NCBI GenBank assembly: GCA_005884765.1
Contig: VAZV01000160.1
Coordinates: 1 to 64,000 of the forward strand
DNA from: Alphaproteobacteria bacterium
GTDB lineage: Bacteria; Pseudomonadota; Alphaproteobacteria; Rhizobiales; Xanthobacteraceae
DNA length: 64,000 nt
Reading direction: 5' to 3'
Below the pieces are notes generated by a model that did not search any database, was not told where the DNA came from, and saw only the letters and a program-made list of their open reading frames with translations. Below, in pieces: positions 1 to 8,540 of this stretch. Position numbers and translations under genes: made by a program. The first letter of the stretch is position 1. Every line of letters begins with the position of its first letter.

Positions 1-2
1 GC

Positions 3-86
3 CATGCGTCGGAATCCATGGTCGCCTTCACCGGAATGCGCAAACCAGCCAAGGACACCAAAATCGTCGCTCTACAGCCCGTATAG
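3..86 (+). CDS. 3' end of a coding sequence entering from the left (tentative)
   Basis: An open frame runs from the window edge to a TAG at 84-86 and would encode the last 27 residues of a protein, ending KIVALQPV. The composition (Lys/Ala/Val mix, GC-rich third positions) looks coding, and it would converge with the minus-strand gene ending at 106. No function can be read from so short a piece. An overlapping frame starting at position 4 is an alternative and looks less protein-like. Confidence 0.3.
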   Translation, partial: HASESMVAFTGMRKPAKDTKIVALQPV

Positions 87-105
87 GCTGGCCTCGGCGA
101 CGGCA

Positions 106-954
106 TCACCGCGACGCTGCATTACCATGCAACGATGGTTGCACGGGACTATTTTTCAAGCTCACATGTTCGGAACGCCATTCCTTAAATGATTGCGCGT
201 CACGAAACGACAATGCCCGATCGGCCATCACTTCGCATGAGCGCAGCTCGATGTTCTTCCATACCCAGCCTTGACGACACTTCTCCGCAAAGAGCCTCTC
301 TGTCGCTTGGCGGGCTTCCTCGGCTTTCGCTTCGGCCACTTCGGGATCATTATCGGTGTCATAAAGCAAGGTGACGACAAGATCGTAAGCGTCGTTATCG
401 CCCCTGCGTTCATTTTCCTGCCCTTCGTCAACGTCGAAAAACACCGCGCGAAGATATTTGCCGAACTTGGCGCTTATGGTTTTCAAGCCGCTTTCAAGGC
501 CAGTTGATCTCAGCCGTCGATTGAACTCATCTGCGAACGCCGACCGCTGGTACCGTGCAACTAACCACCGTTGGAGTATGACTAGTTCTTCGTAAGACAG
601 ACGAACATGCGGGTCGGGGTCATGCTGCAGTAAAGAATTTTTTGGAATCGGCATCTTCGCAGTAGCAGAAATATCTATCAAGATACGCGTCGAGACGGAT
701 GAACATTCGAGATGAAGCCGACGAGTATTCTTTGCAAAAGTGTAATTGCCATCCACCTTGCCGACCTTGCGACCGACAATAACCTCAATAGTTGGTTCGG
801 TATCCGGTGGTTGAGACAAATCGCAATCATGCGATATGACAATGGCGATGGTGGATTCCGAGTCGTCGCCCGTCAAGAGACCCAATTCGCTCAGCGCCTG
901 TTTGGGCAATAGATGGCCTTGACGCCATTTGGTGCTGCTATCCCAAATGGCCAT
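106..954 (-). CDS. Unknown protein with HDCD motif, third gene of accessory cassette
   Basis: A 282-residue soluble protein with no signal peptide or membrane segment. Near residues 41-46 is a striking SHDCDL motif after a hydrophobic strand (IAIVI), which could be a metal or catalytic site; this is inference. The middle (about 170-220) is acidic and contains a DVDEGQENERRGDND stretch. It is the last gene of a tight minus-strand operon, starting 7 bp after the stop of the HTH gene. I do not recognise a named family. Its position after a regulator and a TIGR04255-like gene suggests an effector in a mobile defence or toxin-type cassette, but nothing in the sequence proves this. Confidence 0.75.
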   Translation of the reverse strand: MAIWDSSTKWRQGHLLPKQALSELGLLTGDDSESTIAIVISHDCDLSQPPDTEPTIEVIVGRKVGKVDGNYTFAKNTRRLHLECSSVSTRILIDISATAKMPIPKNSLLQHDPDPHVRLSYEELVILQRWLVARYQRSAFADEFNRRLRSTGLESGLKTISAKFGKYLRAVFFDVDEGQENERRGDNDAYDLVVTLLYDTDNDPEVAEAKAEEARQATERLFAEKCRQGWVWKNIELRSCEVMADRALSFRDAQSFKEWRSEHVSLKNSPVQPSLHGNAASR

Positions 955-961
955 GCGTCAG

Positions 962-1558
962 CTAGCTTTCCTCATTGTGCATCGGCACACCCATTACTGC
1001 GGACCCTATCTTTCGGTCTTTTCGCGCCGCAAGCCGCGCTTGCAGTCGGTCCCTTTGTTCACTCTCCCGTCGAAGCATCGACACAAGCGTAAGCGCTGCG
1101 TGCTCTGCGTCTCCCCCGTCCTTCACAAATTCAATAAACGTCTTGCCGCCAACTAACTTTCTGCGAAGCGCAAAGACTGGATTTGGCACTTCTGCCGCTA
1201 CCACATCCGCAGCGCGGCTCAAGCTCGAAAGCTTATCGGCATTGTCGGCAGCAACCGGCTTCCCCGATAGCCAGTCGTATACAGCCTGTCGCGAAACTCC
1301 GACAACAGTTGCGAGCTCGGTGACGGTCAATTTGAGAACGTGGCGGACACGCGCAACATCCTCAGTTGGCGTGCGCTCGGTAACGTTTCGCTTTTCGGGA
1401 GAATCATAGCGTGCAAAGGCATATCCCTTGTCGCCTTTGGCGCGATAATACTCGCCTGTTGCTAGGCCGCCAGTTCCGACCTGCAAGGCAACAGTGGCGG
1501 CAGCAAAAGCAGCACCTGAAAACCAACGCGCAGTCGGTGTGCTAGGGAGAGGTGTCAT
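962..1558 (-). CDS. Xre-type helix-turn-helix protein
   Basis: A 198-residue protein. An HTH of the Xre/lambda-repressor kind lies at about residues 68-110 (TVTELATVVGVSRQAVYDWL). Before it is an unusual 60-residue N-terminal part with a hydrophobic patch (residues 14-32). After it is a 70-residue alpha-helical tail ending in an Arg-rich helix. The start is preceded by GGAAG seven bases upstream. It lies 3 bp after the upstream TIGR04255-like gene and 7 bp before the HDCD gene, so the three are almost certainly co-transcribed. It is the obvious candidate to bind the 12-bp iterons at 2367-2402 and regulate its own operon. Confidence 0.8.
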   Translation of the reverse strand: MTPLPSTPTARWFSGAAFAAATVALQVGTGGLATGEYYRAKGDKGYAFARYDSPEKRNVTERTPTEDVARVRHVLKLTVTELATVVGVSRQAVYDWLSGKPVAADNADKLSSLSRAADVVAAEVPNPVFALRRKLVGGKTFIEFVKDGGDAEHAALTLVSMLRRESEQRDRLQARLAARKDRKIGSAVMGVPMHNEES

Positions 1559-1561
1559 AAA

Positions 1562-2353
1562 TCACTTCCATTTTCCCAAAGCGTGAGACGTAACTGCGAG
1601 CTTAAAAGCTTTCTCAATTTCATCATGCAGCATAAATAGCTCTGATTTTAATCTTGCGCCGTCATATTTCATTCGCGACTCGGTAAAACCGTCATTGTCT
1701 ATGACCGCATGCAGACCATTTAGTTTTCTAAAGCGCTCGGGCAACTCGAACAGGAGTGGTTGTAGATCAGCTGGTATACCAACCGGACCGGGTTGGACAA
1801 TAACCCTGGATACAAGGGTCGCATTGTTTAGCTGACTCCGGGTTTCAAAAAAGGAATGCGTAAGCTCACCGCCGATCTTGCCGACCAATCCGAACACGGA
1901 GGGATTCAGGTAGTGGGAAAGCTGGTCTCCCGTGTCTGGAAAAACCGCGTCGAGGTAACGCACGCCCACTCGGTCCGTATAGCTCAGGCCGCCGACGGTC
2001 GAGTCGATGATCCGCAGCCCTTCGAGAAGCCGCTGCGAAAAAGTTTCGAATACATCGTATTCGGTTGCCATATAAGTCAGGGAATCCTGAAGTAGGATGA
2101 ACCCGAGCGTTTTTTCCATGTTGGAAAACACGTACTGAGCAATTGCAGTCGCGGGCACGGCTTGTCCCCCCTCGATCGATCCCGCCAAATTCAGGCTGAA
2201 GGTTTGGGCCATCACCTTCCTGAAGTCGGGATACCCCAACTTCCGCAACGCTTCCTGTATGGTGGGCGCGTAGTTATCCAAAGCTAGAAGCCGGTTAAAC
2301 CGGACCTGCGCCAAGGCAAGATACACCGGCGCGCGGCTCATTTTCTTGCTCAT
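1562..2353 (-). CDS. TIGR04255 family protein
   Basis: A 263-residue soluble protein and first gene of the cassette. The N-terminal pattern PVYLALAQVRFN followed by a YP motif, and the mid-protein DRVGVRYLDAVFP segment, are what I know from the sporadically distributed TIGR04255 family, whose function is not established. There is a good ribosome site (GGAGGG about 6 bases before the ATG at 2353). The upstream region carries three tandem 12-bp repeats. TIGR04255 proteins tend to sit in variable genome regions, which fits the neighbourhood. Confidence 0.8.
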   Translation of the reverse strand: MSKKMSRAPVYLALAQVRFNRLLALDNYAPTIQEALRKLGYPDFRKVMAQTFSLNLAGSIEGGQAVPATAIAQYVFSNMEKTLGFILLQDSLTYMATEYDVFETFSQRLLEGLRIIDSTVGGLSYTDRVGVRYLDAVFPDTGDQLSHYLNPSVFGLVGKIGGELTHSFFETRSQLNNATLVSRVIVQPGPVGIPADLQPLLFELPERFRKLNGLHAVIDNDGFTESRMKYDGARLKSELFMLHDEIEKAFKLAVTSHALGKWK

Positions 2354-2366
2354 CAGATCCCTCCGC

Positions 2367-2402
2367 TTGACGCTTTACTTGACACTTTACATTCGACTTT
2401 AC
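2367..2402. repeat. Three 12-bp iterons, putative operator
   Basis: Three head-to-tail 12-mers on the + strand each end in CTTTAC: TTGACGCTTTAC, TTGACACTTTAC and ATTCGACTTTAC. The hexamers begin at 2373, 2385 and 2397, an exact 12-bp period. The array ends 13 bp upstream of the TIGR04255 start codon, where an autoregulatory operator for the Xre protein would be expected. A separate inverted repeat, AATGTT/AACATT with a 5-bp loop, lies at 2421-2437. Confidence 0.6.
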
Positions 2403-2541
2403 AAGTGGAAGAAGGGTTAAAATGTTCCATAAACATTGTCCTTTTTAGTGGGAAAGGGTCGCGTAGTGTTGAGTCCCTTTATCGGCCCCGTCGATCCGCT
2501 CCGCTCTCGTGCCAGCGTTGCGCGCTGATTGCGAAAGCAAC

Positions 2542-2808
2542 TCACTTCATCTCCTCCAGCAGCTTCCACGCCTGCCCCAACAGCGCCCGTATCTGCCCTC
2601 GCTCGGCGATCGCATCCCTGGTGAGCAGGCCGTGCTTGTGTGCGTTCCGGTTTGCCCTTGGCGCGCCGGATCCCTGTGCACCGCCGTGCATGCGGCAGCG
2701 CTTTTTGCCGTGCACCGCCGGCGAGCGGCACGCGCCGCCGGAACGGGTCTTGGCGCCACACCGTGGGCTCGCCTGCATCGGGCCGGTATTTCTGATGTGA
2801 CCGCTCAT
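2542..2808 (-). CDS. HGG-motif small Cys/His protein (HGGxSTG-domain type)
   Basis: An 88-residue basic protein. It contains CGAKTRSGGACRSPAVHGK followed by RCRMHGG and GSGAP, the pattern of the HGGxSTG-domain family found in rhizobial and phage-rich regions. The two Cys plus the Cys/His of RCRMH could form a small zinc site. The ATG overlaps the stop of the upstream gene (ATGA at 2805-2808), so the two are translationally coupled. The role is unknown; association with prophage-like DNA in related genomes is from memory, and no phage gene is visible here. Confidence 0.75.
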   Translation of the reverse strand: MSGHIRNTGPMQASPRCGAKTRSGGACRSPAVHGKKRCRMHGGAQGSGAPRANRNAHKHGLLTRDAIAERGQIRALLGQAWKLLEEMK

Positions 2809-3467
2809 GCCTGTGCTTCCCGCTTGGCGTCAGCGGAAGCCTGCCCTCGGTTGGAGCCGGAGGCTTTCGGCGCACTCCGCGCCGCGGATGCGGAGCTCTT
2901 ATCCGAAACAATCACGCTCGCGTGCTGCGTGACGTTGCCGACAATGGCCTTGCCGCCGTCGCCCACCGACAGGTTCTGCACGGTGATGGCGGGCTCGCCA
3001 TGGCTCCGGTAGCGGTTGAGCGCCTCGATCTGGGCGGGAAACGTACGGGCGAGCCTGCCCAATGCGCGCGCGGCGCTGTCGTGCTGGGCGATGTCGTCCG
3101 CATTCGCGAGGTGATGGGCACATCGCATCGCCATCACATGAACCGAAACCATCTGCGCCACCAGCATGGCCTCGACGGAATCCCGGGGCTTAATGCTCTT
3201 CACCATCGAAATCATGAAAGAGAGGTTGACCTCGTCGGGCCCGCCGCCGCTCACGCTGGCCCTGACCAATTGCCGGAGGATGCCATCCATCGCTTCGCGG
3301 TCGGTTGCCCCCAGCGCGTTCGCCATGAGCTGTTCGCCGAGCTCCGGATCAGGATGGTCGATGGAGAATCCATGCGAGGAGAGCCTTATCCGTGGGGGTG
3401 CGGCAGCTTTGGCCGGAGCGGTTGCGGCGATCGTGGTTGGTATCGTGAGGTCCGGAGCAATGTTCAT
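2805..3467 (-). CDS. Hypothetical protein coupled to the HGG-motif gene
   Basis: About 220 residues from ATG 3467, where MNIAPDL follows AGGGA. A longer frame to 3590 exists, but its extra N-terminus looks non-coding. The protein has a Pro/Ala-rich N-terminus, an alpha-helical core (residues 55-165) and a conserved-looking ITVQNLSVGDGGKAIVGNV segment near residue 172, then a low-complexity Ser/Ala/Lys tail. I know similar proteins as partners of HGG-motif genes in Bradyrhizobium. There is no signal peptide or membrane segment. Function unknown. Confidence 0.7.
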   Translation of the reverse strand: MNIAPDLTIPTTIAATAPAKAAAPPRIRLSSHGFSIDHPDPELGEQLMANALGATDREAMDGILRQLVRASVSGGGPDEVNLSFMISMVKSIKPRDSVEAMLVAQMVSVHVMAMRCAHHLANADDIAQHDSAARALGRLARTFPAQIEALNRYRSHGEPAITVQNLSVGDGGKAIVGNVTQHASVIVSDKSSASAARSAPKASGSNRGQASADAKREAQA

Positions 3468-3651
3468 GTCGGGATTCCCTGGCACGCGCGCGGCAAGCGC
3501 GCGGTTCGGCCACGCGCAGGCGATCGTTCGCCGCGGCGAGCCGGTGCAAATTTCAAATTGTGGGTGAGGATTCTTGGACCGCAATCGCAACCGACGCGCC
3601 CGCTATTGGGGAGCGACGGGCGTTTACAAGATTGCGGGATGATGAGGGAAT

Positions 3652-3742
3652 GCCCCTGATTTGCCCGACGTGTCAACTTGCTTATTCGAGCGCCCGCGGC
3701 CGTCAGCTACTTTGCATGGGGTTGTTTTCGATATTTTTGGGA
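3652..3742. repeat. Probable dispersed intergenic repeat
   Basis: The stretch beginning CCCCTGATTTGCCCGACG and ending TTTGCATGGGGTTGTTTTCG resembles a non-coding sequence I have seen repeated between genes of Bradyrhizobium genomes. Open frames across it do not look like protein. The rest of the gap from 3468 to 3960 shows nothing else I can name. Confidence 0.3.
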
Positions 3743-3960
3743 GCGCGCACCTTCGAAGGGGAATTCTCCAACGTCATCCGCAGTTATGCCGGCAAAGGCA
3801 CGGTGCGACACGCATGGGTGCGGGTGCTCGAGTTGCACGGCCGACCTGCATACGAATATTCCGCGGGGCGCCTAACAGCATTATACTGCAATCTCAATTG
3901 CATAAGCATTCGCAGTTTTGTTCCGAGCGGAGCGCCAATGGTTTCGTCTTCAAGAAGCAC

Positions 3961-5229
3961 ATGACAGGGCCCATCACCCGGCGTGATGCGCTGTTGCGGG
4001 CAGCGGCGCTTGCGTCCGCAGGCATGATACCGGCCGCGCCGGTTCCCAGCGGCGCCGCACCGCCTCGCCGGCCGGCCCGAAGCGAGGAAATAGACAGAGC
4101 GTTGCGCGCAAAAGTCAGCGCCAGGGAAATACCGGGCGTTGTCGCGATGGCCGCGAACGAACAGTCGATCGTCTATGAGGGCGCGTTCGGCTTCCGCGAC
4201 GTGGCCACGGCGTCGCGTCTGTCGACCGATACGATCTTCCGCATCGCCTCGATGGTCAAACTGCTGACGTCGATCGCTGCCCTGCAGCTCGTGGAGCGCG
4301 GCAAGCTGAAACTGGACGAGCCGGCCGGCAATATCGATCCGGCGCTCGGATCGTCCCAGGTGCTCGCCGGGTTCGACGCGAAAGGTGTTCCGCAGCTGCG
4401 TCCGGCGCAAACGCCCATGACGCTGCGCCATCTGCTGACGCACACGTCTGGGTTCAGCTATCGGCTTTGGGATCCCAATGTCGTTCGCTATCTCAAGATC
4501 GCCCGCAGTAATCCGAACCTGCCACGCACGCCGCTGATGTTCGAGCCCGGCGTCAAATGGGCCTATGGCGGCGGTCTCGACCGGGTCGGCAGGATGGTTG
4601 AAATCGCCGGCGGGCAGAGCCTCGATCGCTATTTTATCGATCACATCACGGGCCCGCTCGGCATGCACGACACCGGCTTTTCGATCACCGTGCAGCAGCG
4701 CGCGCGTCAGGCCAGCCTGCATGTGAGGGATGCGAACGGAAAACTCATTCCGCAGCCTTTGGAAAAACCAACTGTTCCGAATGTGGTTTCGGGCGGCGGC
4801 GGCATCTATTCCACAGCGCCGGATTACTTGACGCTGCTGCAGGCACTGTTGAACGGCGGAAGTCTTCGCGGGGCAAGTATCCTTCGGCCGGAGACCGTTG
4901 CCTTGATGTCCACAAACCAGATCGGCAACCTCGAAGCGGGAATCCTCAAGACGACCGATCCGGCGCTTTCGAATGACGTGGATTTCTTTCCGGGCGTTCG
5001 ATTGCGGTGGGGGCTCGGGCACATGATCAATATCGATCCCGTCCCGGACGGCCGCAAAGCAGGCAGCCTCACATGGGCCGGTCTGTTCAATACCTATTAC
5101 TGGATCGACCCGACGACGCGGATTGCCGGAGTGATCATGATGCAAATCCTCCCCTTCGCCGACCATCAAGCCCTGAGAGCCTATCGACTGTTCGAACGCG
5201 GGATTTGTCGCGGGATCGCGCCGGCCTGA
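3961..5229 (+). CDS. Beta-lactamase-fold serine hydrolase (class C / esterase type), exported
   Basis: A 422-residue protein from ATG 3961; upstream in-frame sequence looks non-coding. A twin-arginine-like signal (TRRDALLRAAALASA) leads the protein. The SxxK catalytic motif is SMVK at residues 97-100. The second motif is expected as YxN but reads YGG at about 202-204, so the Asn is missing. The family segment LRHLLTHTSGF is at 155-165, and the C-terminal GLGHMIN and YYWIDP strands are present. This fits penicillin-binding-like esterases or peptidases (EstB/LACTB type) better than a true resistance beta-lactamase. Periplasmic. Substrate unknown. Confidence 0.85.
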   Translation: MTGPITRRDALLRAAALASAGMIPAAPVPSGAAPPRRPARSEEIDRALRAKVSAREIPGVVAMAANEQSIVYEGAFGFRDVATASRLSTDTIFRIASMVKLLTSIAALQLVERGKLKLDEPAGNIDPALGSSQVLAGFDAKGVPQLRPAQTPMTLRHLLTHTSGFSYRLWDPNVVRYLKIARSNPNLPRTPLMFEPGVKWAYGGGLDRVGRMVEIAGGQSLDRYFIDHITGPLGMHDTGFSITVQQRARQASLHVRDANGKLIPQPLEKPTVPNVVSGGGGIYSTAPDYLTLLQALLNGGSLRGASILRPETVALMSTNQIGNLEAGILKTTDPALSNDVDFFPGVRLRWGLGHMINIDPVPDGRKAGSLTWAGLFNTYYWIDPTTRIAGVIMMQILPFADHQALRAYRLFERGICRGIAPA

Positions 5230-5356
5230 AGACCGCCGATCGGGCTCCCGGCAAATAGCCCTGGGCCGTCCGACCGGCGAAGCCAAATTACGCGGGTTTT
5301 TTCTACCGGCCTCGATCGGCTATGCTGCAAACGCCCTCCAGATGAGGTCAAAGCCA

Positions 5357-6157
5357 ATGAAAGAGAAAAAGGACATCGTGGAAAACTGGCTGCCGCGTTA
5401 CACCGGCACGCCGCTCGATGAATTCGGAGCCTATGTGCTCCTGACCAACTTCGACAATTACGTCGACTGGTTCGCTACGCTGCACGGCGTTTCGGTCAAG
5501 GGCGCCGATCGACCGATGCCCAACGTGACTTCGGATGGAATCACCCTGATCAACTTCGGCATGGGAAGCCCGAATGCCGCAACCGTGATGGATCTGTTGA
5601 GCGCCGTTGCGCCGAAAGCCGTCTTGTTTCTCGGCAAATGCGGCGGCTTGAAACGAAAAAATCAGATCGGCGATTTGATTCTGCCGATTGCGGCCATTCG
5701 GGGTGAAGGTACCTCGAATGATTACCTGCCGCCCGAGGTTCCCGCGCTGCCCGCGTTCGAGCTGCAACGTGCGGTGTCCACGATGATCCGCGATCTCGGT
5801 CACGATTATTGGACGGGGACGGTGTACACCACCAATCGCCGTGTTTGGGAACACGATGATCGCTTCAGGGAGCTGTTGCGCCGGACGCGAAGCATGGCGA
5901 TCGACATGGAGACCGCAACAATCTTTGCCGCAGGATTTGCCAATCACATTCCAACCGGCGCACTGCTTCTTGTGTCCGATCAGCCAATGATCCCCGAGGG
6001 CGTGAAGACCGAAGCGTCGGATAAGGTGGTGACCGCGAATTATGTCGAAAGGCATATCCAAATCGGGATCGAGGCCTTGAAGCTCGTGCGGCGGCGCGGC
6101 CGTAGCGTGAAGCATTTGCGTTTCGAGGACGATTTCGATGCAGGACACGAAACGTAA
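5357..6157 (+). CDS. amn: AMP nucleosidase
   Basis: 266 residues from ATG 5357 (GAGG about 10 bases upstream). It belongs to the nucleoside phosphorylase superfamily: INFGMGSPNAATVMDLL, then the LFLGKCGGL phosphate/ribose loop and the IDMETATIFAAGF segment whose Met-Glu pair holds the ribose. The short form lacking the extra N-terminal domain of the E. coli enzyme is usual in alphaproteobacteria. Predicted reaction: AMP + water to adenine + ribose 5-phosphate, in the cytoplasm. It stands alone on its strand. Confidence 0.85.
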   Translation: MKEKKDIVENWLPRYTGTPLDEFGAYVLLTNFDNYVDWFATLHGVSVKGADRPMPNVTSDGITLINFGMGSPNAATVMDLLSAVAPKAVLFLGKCGGLKRKNQIGDLILPIAAIRGEGTSNDYLPPEVPALPAFELQRAVSTMIRDLGHDYWTGTVYTTNRRVWEHDDRFRELLRRTRSMAIDMETATIFAAGFANHIPTGALLLVSDQPMIPEGVKTEASDKVVTANYVERHIQIGIEALKLVRRRGRSVKHLRFEDDFDAGHET

Positions 6158-6328
6158 GATACGAAACCTAACAAATGTCGCGCAGATCAGCCAACGGATC
6201 GCGCGAAGCGAAAATGCAACACAAGCGCGAGATCATCTGTAAGTCATGTCTCTGTGGCTGCGTTGCTATAGGGGAACCGGTCGACTCAGGATTACCATGC
6301 AGCGCATATCGAAATGGGGGACTTTCGG

Positions 6329-6550
6329 ATGCCCTGCTACTATTTTGATCTCGTGATAGGCGACGAGTACAAGAACCAGGGTGGTATTATCCTGGAGGAC
6401 ATCGACCTCGCGTCTGACAAGGCCGACCAGCTTGCAAGTGAGCTTTGCTTGGTGCGTCCTGAACTCAAGGCGAAGCATTGTGCCGTCCGCGTCACCGATA
6501 GCGACAACAAGGAGCTCTATCGCACGCCGCTCGATCCTGTTCCCAGATAG
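6329..6550 (+). CDS. DUF6894 family small protein
   Basis: 73 residues from ATG 6329, beginning MPCYYFDLVIGD, the typical opening of this small rhizobial family. The family sequence is roughly a YYFD strand, a Gly/Asp turn and a helix (DLASDKADQLASEL). It is soluble, without known function, and usually present in several copies per Bradyrhizobium genome. Starts at 6314 are possible but add only five residues. The region 6551-6839 after it holds no gene I can support. Confidence 0.75.
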   Translation: MPCYYFDLVIGDEYKNQGGIILEDIDLASDKADQLASELCLVRPELKAKHCAVRVTDSDNKELYRTPLDPVPR

Positions 6551-6839
6551 ATAAGAGGCAACTCGCGCCACCTGCGGCCACCGATACGGCGGCGCCAGCA
6601 AGCGTCGGTGCAGACGAGTCGGTGGGCCGCGCGTATGCGCGCTGGATGGTAACCCCGCGACATCCCGGTTGCCCCGGGGCGTCGCTTGCGAGGCGTTAAC
6701 AGATCGTTGCGCATCTCATGCGAGGCCACGGCGAAGCTTAAAAAATACGGTTACCCAATCGTCAAACCTCAGCCTTTCTTAAGCTTTTCGGCCGATCTTG
6801 GTTAACGGCTCCGGCCGCTAACGGTGTTGGATTGTGTCG

Positions 6840-8522
6840 ATGAAAAAGCTTTCAGTAGCGGTTCTTGCTCTGCTGTTGGGTTCGACTCTCGCCAATGCCG
6901 CGGACATGCCGGTTGCCTATCCCCCGGTGGCGCTGTGGTCGTGGACGGGCCTTTATATCGGGACCCATGTCGGCGGCGGTTTCGTAAGTTCGCAGTTCTC
7001 CGATCCGGCGGGACCCGCGATCTACGGCGGCAACGTCAGAAGCCCGGCCGCGCTCGCCGGCTTCCAGCTCGGCTATAACTGGCAAATCCCCAACTCGAAT
7101 TTCCTGCTCGGGGCCGAGGCGGACGCGAGTGCGTCGATCGGCGACGGCACCGCTACCTGTTTTGCCTCATCCGGTCTTTTCACGTCGGCCAATTGCCGCG
7201 TGCGTCCGCAAGCCAGTGGTAGCCTGACCGGCCGGGTCGGATTTGTCACCGGCCCGCGTGGGCATACCCTGATCTATGCCAAGGCCGGCGCGGCCTGGCT
7301 GCAGGAGCAGATCGATATCACGACCAACTTTAGCGGGTTTACCGCATCTCCCGCAGCGACGAGCTTCGACGGTGTGCGATGGGGCTGGACGATCGGCGCG
7401 GGCGTCGAAAAGGCGCTGACACCGGCCTGGTCGGTCAAGCTGGAATACGACTATGCGAACTTCGGCGACCTCAGCGCTTCGACGCCTGGAAGCTTTGTTC
7501 TGTTGTTCCCGTTCGCCTTCTCAACTCCGGGCGGGGCGACGAATGTCAGCCAGAACCTGCAAACGCTCAAAGTGGGCCTGAACTACAAGGTCGGCGAAGA
7601 CCTCTATGCGCATTGGGAGCCCTCCGCTTCGGATTATCGCCTGAGGGGCGCGACCGATCCGGGCTACGTTCCGGATGCGGAAATCGAGATCGGCGGACGC
7701 GTCTGGTACTCTTCCGGGAAATTCCAGAAGGATCTGGGTGCGACGACGGATCCGGCGCAGCAGAGCCTGATATCGCGGCTGACCTACGACACGCCGGCGG
7801 CGTCGGGCGAAGTGTTCGGCCGCATCGATACGTCGTCGAACATCTTCGTCAAAGGTTTTGTTGGCGGCGGCAAATTGTTGTCGGGCAATCTGCATGACGA
7901 AGACTGGCTGCTCATCGATGGCATTCCCTATTCGAACACGCTTTCAACCGTGAAGGGAGATCTCGCCTACGCCACGTTCGACGTCGGCTATTCGGTGTTT
8001 CGGGGACCGAGCGCCAACGTCGGCGGCTTTATCGGCTACAACTATTTCAGGGAGAACAAGCAGGCCTTCGGCTGCACCCAGATCGCCAACAGCAATTCCG
8101 ACTGTGTCCGTGCGCTTCCGAATTCGATCCTCGGCATCACCGAAGACGACAAATGGAATTCGATGCGGATCGGCATCAACAGCGTCGTGAAGCTCACGGA
8201 CCGGCTGACGCTGACCTCCGACGCCGCATACCTCCCGTTTGTGTCGTTCACCGGCACCGACGATCATCTGCTGCGCACCGGTGTCGGCAATACCATCTCG
8301 CCCGAGACCGGCAGCGGGCGCGGCGTGCAGCTCGAAGCGATCCTCGCCTACGCGATCGCACAATCGTTCAGCGTGGGTGCGGGCGGCCGCTATTGGGCGA
8401 TGTGGGCGCCCGGTACCTCCGATACTTTCAGCCAGGGTTGCCCCTGCCAGACGCTGCCGGTTCGCACCGAGCGCTACGGCGCGTTCCTGCAGGCGTCCTA
8501 CAAGCTGGACGGACTGAAGTAA
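6840..8522 (+). CDS. Outer membrane protein with two beta-barrel domains (Omp25/RopB-like N-half)
   Basis: 560 residues. A clear signal peptide (MKKLSVAVLALLLGSTLANA) is followed by WTGLYIGTHVGGGF, the hallmark start of the Omp25/OmpA-like barrels of Rhizobiales. This barrel runs to about residue 248 (LKVGLNYKV). A second barrel-like half starts near 275 (EIEIGGRVWYSSGKFQKDLG), with alternating hydrophobic strands ending in ASYKLDG. ATG 6840 is preferred over GTG 6834 because the signal peptide begins there. Typical Omp25 proteins are about 250 residues, so this is a fusion or duplicated-barrel form. Confidence 0.8.
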   Translation: MKKLSVAVLALLLGSTLANAADMPVAYPPVALWSWTGLYIGTHVGGGFVSSQFSDPAGPAIYGGNVRSPAALAGFQLGYNWQIPNSNFLLGAEADASASIGDGTATCFASSGLFTSANCRVRPQASGSLTGRVGFVTGPRGHTLIYAKAGAAWLQEQIDITTNFSGFTASPAATSFDGVRWGWTIGAGVEKALTPAWSVKLEYDYANFGDLSASTPGSFVLLFPFAFSTPGGATNVSQNLQTLKVGLNYKVGEDLYAHWEPSASDYRLRGATDPGYVPDAEIEIGGRVWYSSGKFQKDLGATTDPAQQSLISRLTYDTPAASGEVFGRIDTSSNIFVKGFVGGGKLLSGNLHDEDWLLIDGIPYSNTLSTVKGDLAYATFDVGYSVFRGPSANVGGFIGYNYFRENKQAFGCTQIANSNSDCVRALPNSILGITEDDKWNSMRIGINSVVKLTDRLTLTSDAAYLPFVSFTGTDDHLLRTGVGNTISPETGSGRGVQLEAILAYAIAQSFSVGAGGRYWAMWAPGTSDTFSQGCPCQTLPVRTERYGAFLQASYKLDGLK

Positions 8523-8540
8523 CTCCAGGCCGTCACGCAC

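Noticed and set aside
3961..5229. Antibiotic-resistance beta-lactamase
   Set aside because: SxxK is present but the YxN motif reads YGG and no clear KTG is seen; an esterase/peptidase of the same fold fits better.
3784..5286. 500-residue open frame on the minus strand
   Set aside because: It is antisense to the beta-lactamase-fold gene, whose catalytic motifs fix the coding strand; the antisense product is Arg/His-rich and has no family features.
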